From assembly GCA_964430565.1 (NCBI GenBank), contig CAYSFD010000015.1:1-64000 (forward strand): a stretch of 64,000 bases of DNA. Direction: 5' to 3'. A program made the translations under genes and the position numbers. Origin of the DNA: VBDM01 sp964430565 (GTDB lineage: Bacteria; Pseudomonadota; Gammaproteobacteria; Burkholderiales; SG8-39). Positions 1-8,572 of this stretch are shown here, piece by piece. The notes below the pieces were generated by a model. The model was not told the origin of the DNA, ran no database searches, and saw only the letters and a list, made by a program, of their open reading frames with translations. Within the stretch, counting starts at the first letter, position 1. Every line of letters begins with the position of its first letter.

Positions 1-585
1 TCGAACGTGGGCGGCTCGCTGGTGACCATCATGGCGTTCGGCATACCGGGCGACGCGGTCACCGCGGTGATGCTCGGCGCGCTGACCATACACGGCATCC
101 AGCCCGGGCCGCTGTTCATGTCGCAGCAGTCCACGCTCGCCTACGGCATGTTCGCCGCCTACATCCTCGCCCACTTCGTGATGATCGCGATCATGTTCGT
201 GGGCGTGCGCTGGTTCCTGCGCGTGGTCACCGTGCCGAAGACGATCCTGTTCCCCATCGTGCTGGTGTTGTGCGTGATCGGCGCCTACGCGCTCGACAAC
301 ACCATGGCCAACGTTTACGTGCTGACACTGTTCGGCGTGATCGGTTACCTGATGGTGAAGGGCGCGCTGCCGCTCGCGCCGCTGATCCTCGGCGTCATCC
401 TCGGCGACCAGATCGAAATCAACATGATCCGCGCCATCATGACCGACTCCAACCTGTGGCTGTTTCTCACGCGCCCGATTTCGGGCGTGCTGCTGTTCCT
501 GTCCGTCGCTTCGGTCGTGTTCGCATTGTGGCAACGTCGTTGGCAGCAAAAGCTGGCCGCAACTGCCGGTCAGGCCGATTTCTGA
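1..585 (+). CDS. tctA: Tripartite tricarboxylate transporter permease TctA, C-terminal part
   Basis: The reading frame is open from the first base and ends at 583-585, so the gene is cut by the window edge and only about 194 C-terminal residues are present. The segment keeps the glycine-rich motif GIPGDAVTAVMLGALTIHG and then at least four hydrophobic helices, as in the large (about 500-residue, 11-12 helix) membrane subunit of TctABC solute:cation symporters that import tricarboxylates and similar acids. The loop motif GVILGDQIEINM is also typical of TctA C-termini. No TctC receptor follows directly; three orphan Bug/TctC receptors lie at 48, 54 and 60 kb. Family assignment is secure; the substrate is unknown. 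Confidence 0.9.
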   Translation, partial: SNVGGSLVTIMAFGIPGDAVTAVMLGALTIHGIQPGPLFMSQQSTLAYGMFAAYILAHFVMIAIMFVGVRWFLRVVTVPKTILFPIVLVLCVIGAYALDNTMANVYVLTLFGVIGYLMVKGALPLAPLILGVILGDQIEINMIRAIMTDSNLWLFLTRPISGVLLFLSVASVVFALWQRRWQQKLAATAGQADF

Positions 586-795
586 GTGAAGAGATGGAAC
601 CTGGTAGTGCGTGGGTCGTGATTCGACCCACCATCCACCATTCACCATTGAGCGCGCCGAGGGCCTGATCCTCCGGCCAGGTCGGCACTTTTCGGATGCC
701 GAGCTGCACGTGCCCCTTGGGCGCGAGCGACACGTACGGGGGCGGCGAGGAACTCAAGCTCATGGGCGACCCCGACGCGGCATGATCACACGGAG
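586..795. other. Convergent intergenic region, no clear gene
   Basis: This 210-bp gap lies between the converging tctA fragment and the flavin oxidoreductase. A minus-strand reading starting at ATG 763 (beginning MSLSSSPPPYVSL) is open but runs into the tctA 3' end and matches nothing I know. A short run of TGG-rich near-repeats lies around 628-650. I see no convincing terminator hairpin or gene. Confidence 0.4.
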
Positions 796-1809
796 CTACC
801 CGTCCTGGGAAGCCGCGAACGCCTCGGCGACGAGGCGATACGAAGTCCGCCGGCTCTCGTAGTCGCCGGTGATGGTGATCACCATCAGCTCGTCGGCGGA
901 AAAGTCTTCCTTTAGCGCGAGCAGCTTGTCGCGTACTTCGTCCGGATCGCCGTGCACCAGACGCGCGCGCTGCTGCTCGATATAGGCGCGCTCCTGCGGC
1001 GAATAGCGGTGCGCGCTGGCTTCCTCGTGTGTCGGCACGGGCGCGTCGATGCCCCTTGCCATGTGCAGGCGCCGAAGATCGATGCTCGTCGCGAGGCGCT
1101 CGGCCTCGGCGCGGGTCTTCGCGCAGATCACGAACGCGCACACGAGCGACCAGGGCTGCGGCTCGCGCGCCGAGGGCTGGAACTGCTCGCGGTAGGCGCG
1201 CGCCACCGCATCGCCGCCGTGCGCGCTGATGAAATGCGCGAAAGCGAAGCGCACGCCGAGCTGCGCGGCGAGCGCGCCGCTGTAGTCCGAGGAGCCGAGC
1301 AGCCATACTTCGGGGGCGGAGTCGCCCGCGGGCTGCGCCTTGACTGCGGCGAACGGATGTCCGGAGGGCAGGGTCCGGTCGAGGAATCCGACCAGGTCCT
1401 GCACCTGCTGCGGCATGCGGTCCGCGCCCTCGAACCGGCCATCCGTCAACGCCAGCGCCGTGCGCGGGTCGCCGCCCGGCGCGCGGCCCAATCCGAGATC
1501 GATCCGTCCGGGAAAGAGCGCCTCCAGCATGCGGAACGTCTCGGCGATTTTCAGGGGGCTGTAGTAGGGCAGAAGCACGCCCCCCGTCCCGACGCGAATG
1601 CGCGAGGTGGCGGAGGCGACGCGGCAGACGAGGATCTCCGGACAGGGGTCGGCGAGCGCTGCGATGGCGTGGTGTTCTGCAAGCCAGTAACGATGATAGC
1701 CCAGCTCCTCGGCAAGCCGGGCGAGTGAGACGGTTTCAGCGATCGCGTTGGCCGGACTGTGTCCGCTGATGACGGGGGATTGGTCGAGCACGCCCAGACG
1801 TACCCTCAT
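796..1809 (-). CDS. LLM-class (luciferase-like) flavin-dependent oxidoreductase
   Basis: A 337-residue protein beginning MRVRLGVLDQSPVISG, the usual N-terminus of the bacterial luciferase-like monooxygenase family (MsnO8-type) with a TIM-barrel fold binding FMN or F420. Recognisable family motifs are AEELGYHRYWLAEHH near residue 40, the VGTGGVLLPYYSPLKIAETFR segment and LDLGLGRAPGGD in the middle. The longer open frame to 1980 was not used because ATG 1809 gives the canonical start and overlaps the stop of the upstream 62-residue gene by one base (TGATG), a sign of translational coupling. The family oxidises small organic substrates with reduced flavin; the substrate here cannot be told. Confidence 0.88.
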   Translation of the reverse strand: MRVRLGVLDQSPVISGHSPANAIAETVSLARLAEELGYHRYWLAEHHAIAALADPCPEILVCRVASATSRIRVGTGGVLLPYYSPLKIAETFRMLEALFPGRIDLGLGRAPGGDPRTALALTDGRFEGADRMPQQVQDLVGFLDRTLPSGHPFAAVKAQPAGDSAPEVWLLGSSDYSGALAAQLGVRFAFAHFISAHGGDAVARAYREQFQPSAREPQPWSLVCAFVICAKTRAEAERLATSIDLRRLHMARGIDAPVPTHEEASAHRYSPQERAYIEQQRARLVHGDPDEVRDKLLALKEDFSADELMVITITGDYESRRTSYRLVAEAFAASQDG

Positions 1810-1997
1810 CAGCTGAGCCAGATGAGCGCGCCTATCAACAAACTCATGGAAATCGTGATCCAGAAAATGCCGACGATGCGCGTCCTGTCGGTCGGCGTGA
1901 AGCCTTCCTTCTTCTTCCTTGCGAATTGATACTCGATCACCATGAGGGCGATGCCCCCGGCGAAGACTATTCCCATCCATTGATACGCGGTGTTCAT
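1809..1997 (-). CDS. Small membrane protein, two predicted helices
   Basis: A 62-residue protein with two hydrophobic stretches (about residues 5-22 and 43-61) joined by a basic loop containing ARKKKEGFTPTDRTR. Its stop overlaps the start of the flavin oxidoreductase by one base, so the two are probably co-translated. I do not recognise a named family; similar tiny two-helix proteins are common in proteobacteria. The upstream 100 bp to the next gene would have to hold the promoter of this two-gene unit. Confidence 0.6.
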   Translation of the reverse strand: MNTAYQWMGIVFAGGIALMVIEYQFARKKKEGFTPTDRTRIVGIFWITISMSLLIGALIWLS

Positions 1998-2097
1998 AGC
2001 CGGACTCCTGGGGAAAACGAAGCGTGCAGTTTAACCGGAGAATGGGCCGCCGAAAAAAGACGCGCGCTGCTGCGGCTTCCGCGTTCGTGGGGTGCGG

Positions 2098-3285
2098 TCA
2101 CGGAGTCTCGTCCCCTGACGGGCGAAGCAAAGGCCAAAGCGCGATCAAGCCGAGAACCGGCCCGGGCGTCAGCGCAAGGAAGAGGTACGCCGCACTCGTC
2201 GAGCTCGCCAGCGAGTTGAGGAGCTGAATGCTCGCGATCGTGATCGAGAATCCGATGCAGTTGCCGATGGTGAGCGCCGACCCCACGAGCTCGCGCGGAG
2301 CGTTCTGCGCATTGAGCGCGGAGAACTGCGGCGAGTCGCCTACGACGACGATTCCCCAGAAGAAGAGAAACGCGAGGAACGCGCTCGTCGGCTCGTAGAA
2401 GAAAAGCGGCGAGGCGGCACAGCACAGGCCCGAGCACGCGAGCTGCGCGAACGCGACCCGCGCGCTCCCCCAGCGCAGCGATGCGAGCCCGCCGAGGGCG
2501 CAACCGAGAAAACCGGCCGCGATGACGAGAAACGCCCACATCGAAATGTTGAGGTCCGGCGTTCTTTGGGCTGAGTGCGCGGCGAGAACGAACGGCACGA
2601 ACGCCCAGAACGCATACAGTTCCCACATGTGGCCAAAGTAGCCGAACGCGGAGGCGCGAAAGCGGCGCGAGCGGAAGATGGCGGCGAGCGCAGCGGGGTC
2701 GAACTTCGCGCCCTTCGCCAGGTAGGGGCCATCGGGCACCAGGGCGAGCATGAGCAAACCGCCGAGGGTGGCGACCGCGGAAACAGAAAGCATCACCGCC
2801 TCCCACGGAAACTGCTGCCCCAGGCCTTTGAGCAGGTGGGGAAAAGCGGTGCCGAGGACGAGCGCGCCGACGAGGAAGCCGAGCGCATTGCCGAGGTCGC
2901 TTCGATACCAGCCGGAGGCGATCTTCATCCCGACCGGGTAGATGCCGGCAAGAAAGAAACCGGTCAGGAACCGGAATCCGAGCAGCGACCAGAAACCCTC
3001 GGCAAAGGCGTAGATCCCCAGGTTGGACAGCGCGCCGGCGAGCGAACAGAGGAAGAACACGTTCCGGGGCGACCAGCGATCGGACACGGCAAAAAAAGCG
3101 AAGGTCAGCGTCCCGGCGATGAACCCCAGTTGCACCGCAGAGGTTGCATACCCCAGGGCTTCGCCCGCGAGACCCCAATGCCGCTGCAGATCGTCGAGCA
3201 CCGCGTTGCCCGCAAACCAGAGCGACGTGCCTGCGAACTGGGAGAAGATGATGACCGGCAGGACCCTGGATGGCCGCGACTGCAT
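2098..3285 (-). CDS. MFS transporter
   Basis: A 395-residue protein with about twelve hydrophobic helices, the standard length for the major facilitator superfamily. The cytoplasmic loop between helices 2 and 3 reads SDRWSPRNVFF, a degenerate form of the MFS A-motif, and a second-half motif GDSPQFSALNAQNAPRE resembles proteins of the YfkF/CynX-like bacterial group. It starts 10 bp after the stop of another MFS gene (3296-4468) on the same strand, so the two form an operon of paired exporters or importers. Substrate unknown. The start at ATG 3285 puts the first helix at residues 9-30 as expected. Confidence 0.88.
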   Translation of the reverse strand: MQSRPSRVLPVIIFSQFAGTSLWFAGNAVLDDLQRHWGLAGEALGYATSAVQLGFIAGTLTFAFFAVSDRWSPRNVFFLCSLAGALSNLGIYAFAEGFWSLLGFRFLTGFFLAGIYPVGMKIASGWYRSDLGNALGFLVGALVLGTAFPHLLKGLGQQFPWEAVMLSVSAVATLGGLLMLALVPDGPYLAKGAKFDPAALAAIFRSRRFRASAFGYFGHMWELYAFWAFVPFVLAAHSAQRTPDLNISMWAFLVIAAGFLGCALGGLASLRWGSARVAFAQLACSGLCCAASPLFFYEPTSAFLAFLFFWGIVVVGDSPQFSALNAQNAPRELVGSALTIGNCIGFSITIASIQLLNSLASSTSAAYLFLALTPGPVLGLIALWPLLRPSGDETP

Positions 3286-3295
3286 GTCGATGTCC

Positions 3296-4468
3296 TCAGT
3301 CGGCGCTCGAGAGCGGCCGCAGCGACCAGCGCTGCAGCAACGGGATCGCGAGCGCGAAGAGCAACGCGACGGCGCCCAGAGCGTAGAAGGCTTGATGGAT
3401 GCCGTAACTATCCCTCAGCCACCCCATCAGGATAGGAACGGAAATGTGCGACAGGCTCCAGCCCATCCCGGCGAGAGCCATCGCCGTGCCGCGGTATTCG
3501 ACGGAGGAGAACGAGCTCACCAGCACCTGGAAATAGATGGTCATGACGCCCGAGCCTATGCCGACGCCGAACAGGAACAGCGCGATGACCGCGGGGTTCG
3601 TGAACAAGGCGACTACCGCTACCGACACCGCGACGGTCATCGCTGAGGCGAACGGCACCGAGCGCTCGTCCGAGCTTCTGACGAAGCGCGCGAGTATCAC
3701 GCCCGCGGCGACCGCGCCGACCGCGCGCATGCCGACCAGCCAGCCGGTCGCCTCCGAGTCGAATCCCTGCTCGACCAGCAGGATCGGGTAGAAGGACATG
3801 CCCAGCGAGAACGGCAGTGCCGAAATGTAGGCGCACGCGATGCCGTAGTAGAGGCTGCGCCGGCGAAGCAGCATGCGATAGGTAGCGAGCACCGGCGCGG
3901 GTGCGCTCTTCGGGCGCGACGGCGCGTAGCGGAAAGCGAGGCCGAGGGCGAAAGACACCGCGCCCAGCGCCGCGACGGCGAGGAATCCGGCAGCAAATCC
4001 CCATGCGGCGATGATCGTGCCGGCGCCGACGGTGCCGGCGATCTGGCCGAAGCTCGTGATCGCATTGAGACGTCCCATGAGCTTCGCGCGCTCTCCGGGG
4101 AGCTGGCTGACGAGCGTCCAGCTCGCCGGCCAGTACACCGCCCGCGCCACGATCATCATGGTCTGGGCGGCGAACAGCGCGGCGAAACTCGAGGACAGGG
4201 CGAACATCACCCCGGCAGCGATGGTGGCCGCGAAGGAGAGGAGCGAAATCGCCATTCCCCCGACGCGGTCGGTCCACGCCCCGCCGATCAGGTTGAAGAC
4301 CATTTGAACGACGATGGGAAGCGAGATCAGGGTTCCGATCGCGATCCCCGAAAACCCGAGCTCGAGCGCGTACAGCGGGATCAGCAGCTGCGTCATGCCG
4401 AGCGCGAAGTTCCAGGTGAAGGCGCTCGAGTAGAACGGCGCGAAGATGCGGGTGACCGAGGAATCCAT
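3296..4468 (-). CDS. MFS transporter
   Basis: A 390-residue polytopic protein with twelve predicted helices. The A-motif region reads GGAWTDRVGGMAIS after helix 2, and PGERAKLMGRLNAITSFG in the middle is typical of drug- or metabolite-type MFS proteins, as is the VEYRGTAMALAGMGWSLSH segment in the second half. It is the first gene of a two-MFS operon and is transcribed divergently from the DUF1223 gene at 4582; the 113-bp gap between them must hold both promoters. The two MFS proteins are not close copies of each other, so they probably have different substrates. Confidence 0.88.
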   Translation of the reverse strand: MDSSVTRIFAPFYSSAFTWNFALGMTQLLIPLYALELGFSGIAIGTLISLPIVVQMVFNLIGGAWTDRVGGMAISLLSFAATIAAGVMFALSSSFAALFAAQTMMIVARAVYWPASWTLVSQLPGERAKLMGRLNAITSFGQIAGTVGAGTIIAAWGFAAGFLAVAALGAVSFALGLAFRYAPSRPKSAPAPVLATYRMLLRRRSLYYGIACAYISALPFSLGMSFYPILLVEQGFDSEATGWLVGMRAVGAVAAGVILARFVRSSDERSVPFASAMTVAVSVAVVALFTNPAVIALFLFGVGIGSGVMTIYFQVLVSSFSSVEYRGTAMALAGMGWSLSHISVPILMGWLRDSYGIHQAFYALGAVALLFALAIPLLQRWSLRPLSSAD

Positions 4469-4581
4469 GGCGGGCCGGGGCGATTATGAAGGCCGCGGGC
4501 TGCTGCGGCAAACGCGCTGTCGTCGCGCTCGCGTGTACCATGAGCGCTGTAAGGAAACGACCCTCCGTGCGACAGAGCGTC

Positions 4582-5367
4582 ATGAAGCTCAAGCACATTC
4601 TTGCAGCAGGCGCATTGGCCCTTTCCGGCGCCGCGCACGCCGCCGCGCCGGCGTGCTCGGCTGCCAGCGCGCCGCACACCACCGCGCTGGTCGAGCTGTA
4701 TACCTCGGAAGGCTGCGACAGCTGTCCTGCAGCGGACCGCTGGCTGTCCTCGCTTTCTGCCCATGGCTTTAAGCCCGATCGGGTGGTGCCGCTGGCGCTG
4801 CACGTCGACTACTGGGATTACATCGGCTGGAAAGATCCCTTCGCCAAGGGCGAGTTTGCCGTGCGGCAGCACAAGCTCGCCAAGATGCGGCGCCCGGCGA
4901 TCGTCTACACCCCGCAGGTGCTGCTGCAGGGGCAGGACTTCCGCCGCTGGGGTTCCTCCGCGTTTCCCGAAGCCGTCGCGCGCATCAACGCGAAGCCGGC
5001 GCGCGCACGGATCACGCTTTCGATCGACGCGGTGGCGCCGGGCGCCATTCAGGCCCGGCTCGGCGCGCAACTCTCCGATCCGGCCGACTTGAAGAACGCC
5101 GCCGTGTACCTGGCCGCCTACGAGAACAAGCTTGCGAGCGACGTGCGGGCCGGTGAGAACCACGGCAAGCGGCTCGAGCACGATTTCGTGGTGCGCGAGT
5201 GGATCGGCCCGATTGGCTTCGGGGAGGCCCTGAAGCTCGAAGAGAAACGCGCGCTGCCGCTGTTACGCGGCGCCGACCCGAAGCACCTGGGCGTCGCTGC
5301 CTTCGTGCAAAACCGCTCGAACAGCGAGGTCCTGCAGGCGCTGATGTTACCCGCCTGCTCGGACTGA
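4582..5367 (+). CDS. DUF1223 family exported thioredoxin-fold protein
   Basis: A 261-residue protein starting MKLKHILAAGALALSGAAHA, a clean Sec signal peptide, followed by TALVELYTSEGCDSCPAAD, which is the diagnostic motif of DUF1223 with its CxxC pair (CDSC) in a thioredoxin-like fold. The later LHVDYWDYIGWKDPF and VYTPQVLLQG motifs are also characteristic. Longer starts are possible in the same frame, but only ATG 4582 begins at the signal peptide. The family is periplasmic and its biochemical role is not established; the CxxC suggests redox or metal handling. It is a single gene with no obvious partner downstream. Confidence 0.88.
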   Translation: MKLKHILAAGALALSGAAHAAAPACSAASAPHTTALVELYTSEGCDSCPAADRWLSSLSAHGFKPDRVVPLALHVDYWDYIGWKDPFAKGEFAVRQHKLAKMRRPAIVYTPQVLLQGQDFRRWGSSAFPEAVARINAKPARARITLSIDAVAPGAIQARLGAQLSDPADLKNAAVYLAAYENKLASDVRAGENHGKRLEHDFVVREWIGPIGFGEALKLEEKRALPLLRGADPKHLGVAAFVQNRSNSEVLQALMLPACSD

Positions 5368-5641
5368 ATGCGTCCAGTCAAGCCGTCTTTTGGCGCGCCC
5401 GTCGTATCAATGCACGGGCTTCGATGCGCTTCGTCAGCGTCTTTGGAATTTCGAGGTTAGGCCTGTCGACTCGGAATACGTACCGGGCGTGTCCGACGGG
5501 ATCACCGGAAAGCGCCACCGATCTAGTGCTTAACGAGCTTCGTCCCCGCGGCGTTGACGCGCGCGCCCCGAGCGCGCTCGATCGCGTGCGATCCAGGCCG
5601 TTCGATGACACCGGGGCGAGCGTCGCCGCGTTGCTCGCATC

Positions 5642-6046
5642 ATGTCAGGATGCGGCAAGCCAAGTGCGGGAGCGGTGGGGAGGACGCCCAAAGGCGGCGT
5701 GTATCGCCCGCGTAAGCCGCGCGCGAGTCCGCTTTACCAGTGCGCCGATCGCCACCTGGCCGAACTGCGATCCGAGGGGTGCCTGCAGCGGCTGCTCGAA
5801 GAGCGCGTCATCGAGCGCTTCCTGAAATGCGGCGATCCGCACCACGGGTTCGCGCGCGTTTATTGTCCCGAGTGCCGTCACGATTACCTGCTCGCGTTTT
5901 CCTGCAAGGCGCGGTATTTCTGCCCGAGCTGCCACCAGAAGCGGGTGTTTGCGTATGGGGATTCGGTCGAGCAGAACGTGCTGGCTGGAGTGCCGCACCG
6001 GCAGTACGTCTTCACCGTGCCGCGAATGCTGCGGCCGATCTTTTAA
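5642..6046 (+). pseudogene. IS91-family transposase, N-terminal zinc-binding fragment
   Basis: The 134-residue reading frame matches only the beginning of IS91/IS1294-type rolling-circle transposases. GGVYRPRKPRASPLYQ is the usual N-terminus. A zinc-binding region follows with paired cysteines in YCPECRHDYL and FCPSCHQKRV, then PHRQYVFTVPRMLRP. A complete enzyme would continue for about 250-300 more residues with the HUH and tyrosine catalytic motifs, but the frame stops right after MLRPIF. The rest is not found downstream. It is therefore a dead remnant marking the left edge of the accessory island. The 274 bp before it (5368-5641) contain no gene I can support. Confidence 0.8.
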
Positions 6047-6397
6047 AAGCGCGAAAGAAGTCGCAGACTACGCATAACAGACCTTATGTTCACACCGCTC
6101 ACGACCCGTCGGGATCGCGGTCATCTCACAGGGCAGAATCAGCGGTCAATTACCGATCAACTTATTCCAGTTGCCAGGTCGAGGCAAGCTCTTCCCCGCG
6201 CCTCGGCTGATCAGTGAAGTGCCGGCGCTTTTTACTGCACGTCAGGCAATGTCCGGAACCGGGTGATAGGTCAGTGGCAAGTTAGCATGCCGGGTACCAA
6301 CTCGTGGTACCGGGCGGCGGACTTCGCTCGGTGGCGAGCGGCGCCCACAATCCCACGTGATCGAGGAAGAAGCCTTACTCACCGCCCTCGCGCACGT
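6047..6397. other. Degenerate intergenic DNA after the transposase remnant
   Basis: This 350-bp stretch contains no convincing gene on either strand. A short inverted repeat, GGTACCA-ACTCG-TGGTACC, lies at about 6295-6313. Composition drops here towards that of the low-GC ATPase gene that follows, in keeping with foreign or eroded DNA. Confidence 0.4.
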
Positions 6398-8155
6398 TTA
6401 GGTCAGGTGCGCTCCAATTCGGCGCATAAAGTCCCATACGTCGCCATTCTGCGCGCCCAGTTCTCGAATGCGGGTTGCCGCCTCGCTTGCCCACGCCCAC
6501 TTATCCTGCTTCGACGCCTTGATATTCGCCTGCGCAACCCATTCTTCCAATTCGCCAACGGGCACAATAAAGAGGCCAATAGCTTCCGCGGAGTCGAGAA
6601 CCTTTCGAAGCGGCTCGCTTATTTGCTGAGGTAGTGTCGACAACCCGCCGCGTTTCAGTCTCCGTAATCGATCAAGAGCGCGTGCCAGAGCAAACAGCTG
6701 CTTCTGGACAGGTACATCGTCATCTCTCTGCCAATCCATGTCGGTCGAAGCAACCGCTGTGGCTGCATTCTTTACCTCTTCGACCGATATTTCGGGCGGC
6801 AGCTTCTTGATCGCTGCAACGATGGGAGCCAAGGCTTCCACTAGCTCCGTCGCTTTAGCTTTGTCGCTTAATACCGTCGCAATTCCTTTGAGGCGAACGG
6901 GGTCGCTGACTATGTCGAGATCTGCGATCACCACCACAGGAATCTGAAAACGCTTGTAGAGATTGCAGGTATCGAAGATACCGCCCGTGCCTCCGACTGG
7001 GGCAAAATGGATATCAAGCCGGTGCTCGCTCGCTAACGTTTCCCACGCTGTCTGGTACACGGCGCGATCACCGTCTGCCTCGACAATCGCTACACCCTGT
7101 GAAAAGAAACCGTCCAAAATTGTCTCGCCCCGCAAGGCAGGTTTCTTTAGAGTCTCCTTGAGAACAGCTTCCGGTACAAAATGCGTGTGGAATTTTTCGT
7201 CCTCGCGTGTAACTCGCACGATCTGCATGTTCTCGCCCGACTGAATCACCCCGCGCAAGACGTGACTGCTATGCGTCGCTACAAAGGTTGCTTGCTCAGA
7301 AGAAGCACCAAAGCGACCGATGAACTGGCCGAGCCTGTAGGCTTGCGGTGGGTGCAAACATAACTCAGGTTCATCGATAAGACAGACGGGGCGACGACCC
7401 AGAAGCAATGCGATGCAGGTCGCGACATACGACTTTAGGCCGTCCCCTTCTGTAGCGATCTCACGATGCCGATCCATTTCGGCTGGCGACCGGCGCTGCT
7501 TGTCTGTCGGATATGGCTCATCTGCCACAAGTAGCCGCAGCAAATTAGGCTTGGTTGAATCAAGCCACACAGCTTTTCCGAATACTCGGGTTGTCTCTTT
7601 CCACAGCTCGTCCTGTGCGGTCTCATGGTAGTAAAGGACGTGCAAATCCCCTTGAGGTGGTTGGGCGTTCCGGTCAAATCCATTCACCGTTCCAAGCGCC
7701 ACAAGCCTTCTCTCCAAAAACAAGGCGGTGGTCATCATGCGGCCGAAGTAGTTCAGAAAATTCACGGTCTGTTGTGGCTTTGGCACGCCTGACGGTGGGA
7801 ACTCGTTTAACCAGGCGCCAGCTTGAGTCTCAGGAATGTCACCCGCAGGCTGACTAGCACCGATGTACGTTGTCTGCGGTCGTAGCACGGTTCCATCGGC
7901 AATCCGCTTTACATATCCCTCGGCCTCTAGGCAATCTAAAAAGGGTTTGAGTCCCGGCGGCTTTTGTATTGAGATCTGCTCTGCCACGACCAAATTCCGG
8001 GGCGCCCCTGCTAGCCTTTGTTCCAGATCACGAAGCAACTGGGTCTTTCCTGAAGAGTTAGGGCCGATCACAACAATGAGGCCAGCGCTATCGATTGCGC
8101 CCAGGTCTGGGAGAAGGACGTTTTGCAACGGTTTGAAGTCGTTTAGTTGCTTCAC
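6398..8155 (-). CDS. AAA-family ATPase with TOPRIM-like (OLD-type) C-terminal half
   Basis: A 585-residue protein with an ABC/SMC-like ATPase head: Walker A GPNSSGKT at residues 31-38, a signature-like GDGLKSYVATCIALLLG at 237-253, Walker B VCLIDEPE at 257-264 and an H-loop ATHS at 293-296. The C-terminal half carries acidic motifs expected of an OLD-type TOPRIM nuclease, VEADGDR (Glu359) and IADLDIVSDP (Asp412, Asp414). This architecture is known from OLD-family nucleases, several of which act in phage defence (for example P2 Old and Gabija GajA). No GajB-like helicase is adjacent, so a stand-alone role is more likely. The start is GTG at 8155. GC content looks clearly lower than the flanking metabolic genes, a sign of horizontal acquisition. 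Confidence 0.78.
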   Translation of the reverse strand: MKQLNDFKPLQNVLLPDLGAIDSAGLIVVIGPNSSGKTQLLRDLEQRLAGAPRNLVVAEQISIQKPPGLKPFLDCLEAEGYVKRIADGTVLRPQTTYIGASQPAGDIPETQAGAWLNEFPPSGVPKPQQTVNFLNYFGRMMTTALFLERRLVALGTVNGFDRNAQPPQGDLHVLYYHETAQDELWKETTRVFGKAVWLDSTKPNLLRLLVADEPYPTDKQRRSPAEMDRHREIATEGDGLKSYVATCIALLLGRRPVCLIDEPELCLHPPQAYRLGQFIGRFGASSEQATFVATHSSHVLRGVIQSGENMQIVRVTREDEKFHTHFVPEAVLKETLKKPALRGETILDGFFSQGVAIVEADGDRAVYQTAWETLASEHRLDIHFAPVGGTGGIFDTCNLYKRFQIPVVVIADLDIVSDPVRLKGIATVLSDKAKATELVEALAPIVAAIKKLPPEISVEEVKNAATAVASTDMDWQRDDDVPVQKQLFALARALDRLRRLKRGGLSTLPQQISEPLRKVLDSAEAIGLFIVPVGELEEWVAQANIKASKQDKWAWASEAATRIRELGAQNGDVWDFMRRIGAHLT

Positions 8156-8372
8156 GGATGCACTCAGAAAATGTGCCGGGGACAGATAGGAAATTCAATC
8201 CAGTCTTGATTCGTGTTCGCCGAAGCGCGATCAAGTGGTCAGAGTACTTGAAAAGTAGATCGAACGACAACGTCCCGGTGCCAGTTGGCTAGTGGGCGAT
8301 ATTCTTTGCCCGCCATTTCCCTAAAATTGTCCCTCGTCCAACCGAAGCGTCGAGACCGCACCGTTCAGAATC

Positions 8373-8532
8373 TTTACCACTAAACTCGCTCCGATCGCCC
8401 CCGTGGGGTGCGCAGGGGGAGCGAAATTAACATAAGACAGATGGTGCACCCTCCGGGACAGGTTCAAGTACCCGATTGCGGAGCGCCGGCAGGCCGCTCC
8501 GACTTCGTGAGCGGATTGATTCGCTTATCCCT
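8373..8532. repeat. Structured dispersed repeat, copy 1 (full length)
   Basis: About 160 bp nearly identical to copy 2 at 9741-9902 and, in part, to copies near 19.4, 23.2 and 24.8 kb. It contains two potential stems. The first pairs TCGCTCC with GGAGCGA and encloses a C-run/G-run inner stem. The second pairs CGGAGCG with CGCTCCG around a 9-nt loop. The central block GTGCACCCTCCGGGACAG is the most conserved part. It ends with GGATTGATTCGCTTATCCCT. Together with copy 2 it forms direct repeats that bracket the gene at 8573-9718. Confidence 0.85.
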
Positions 8533-8572
8533 TTCCAGCGCTCTTGGCTGTCTCTAGACCACGCCATGCCTA

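Noticed and set aside
467..1306. 279-codon minus-strand open frame over the oxidoreductase and tctA end
   Set aside because: It is Arg/Ala-rich, overlaps two well-supported genes in other frames and matches no family.
5378..5611. 77-codon minus-strand frame after the DUF1223 gene
   Set aside because: No recognisable motif, low-complexity Arg content and no start signal; left as unexplained intergenic DNA.
8461..8475. GGTTCAAGTACC in the repeat looks like a tRNA T-arm B box
   Set aside because: No acceptor stem, D arm or anticodon arm can be built around it in any copy, so it is not a tRNA gene.
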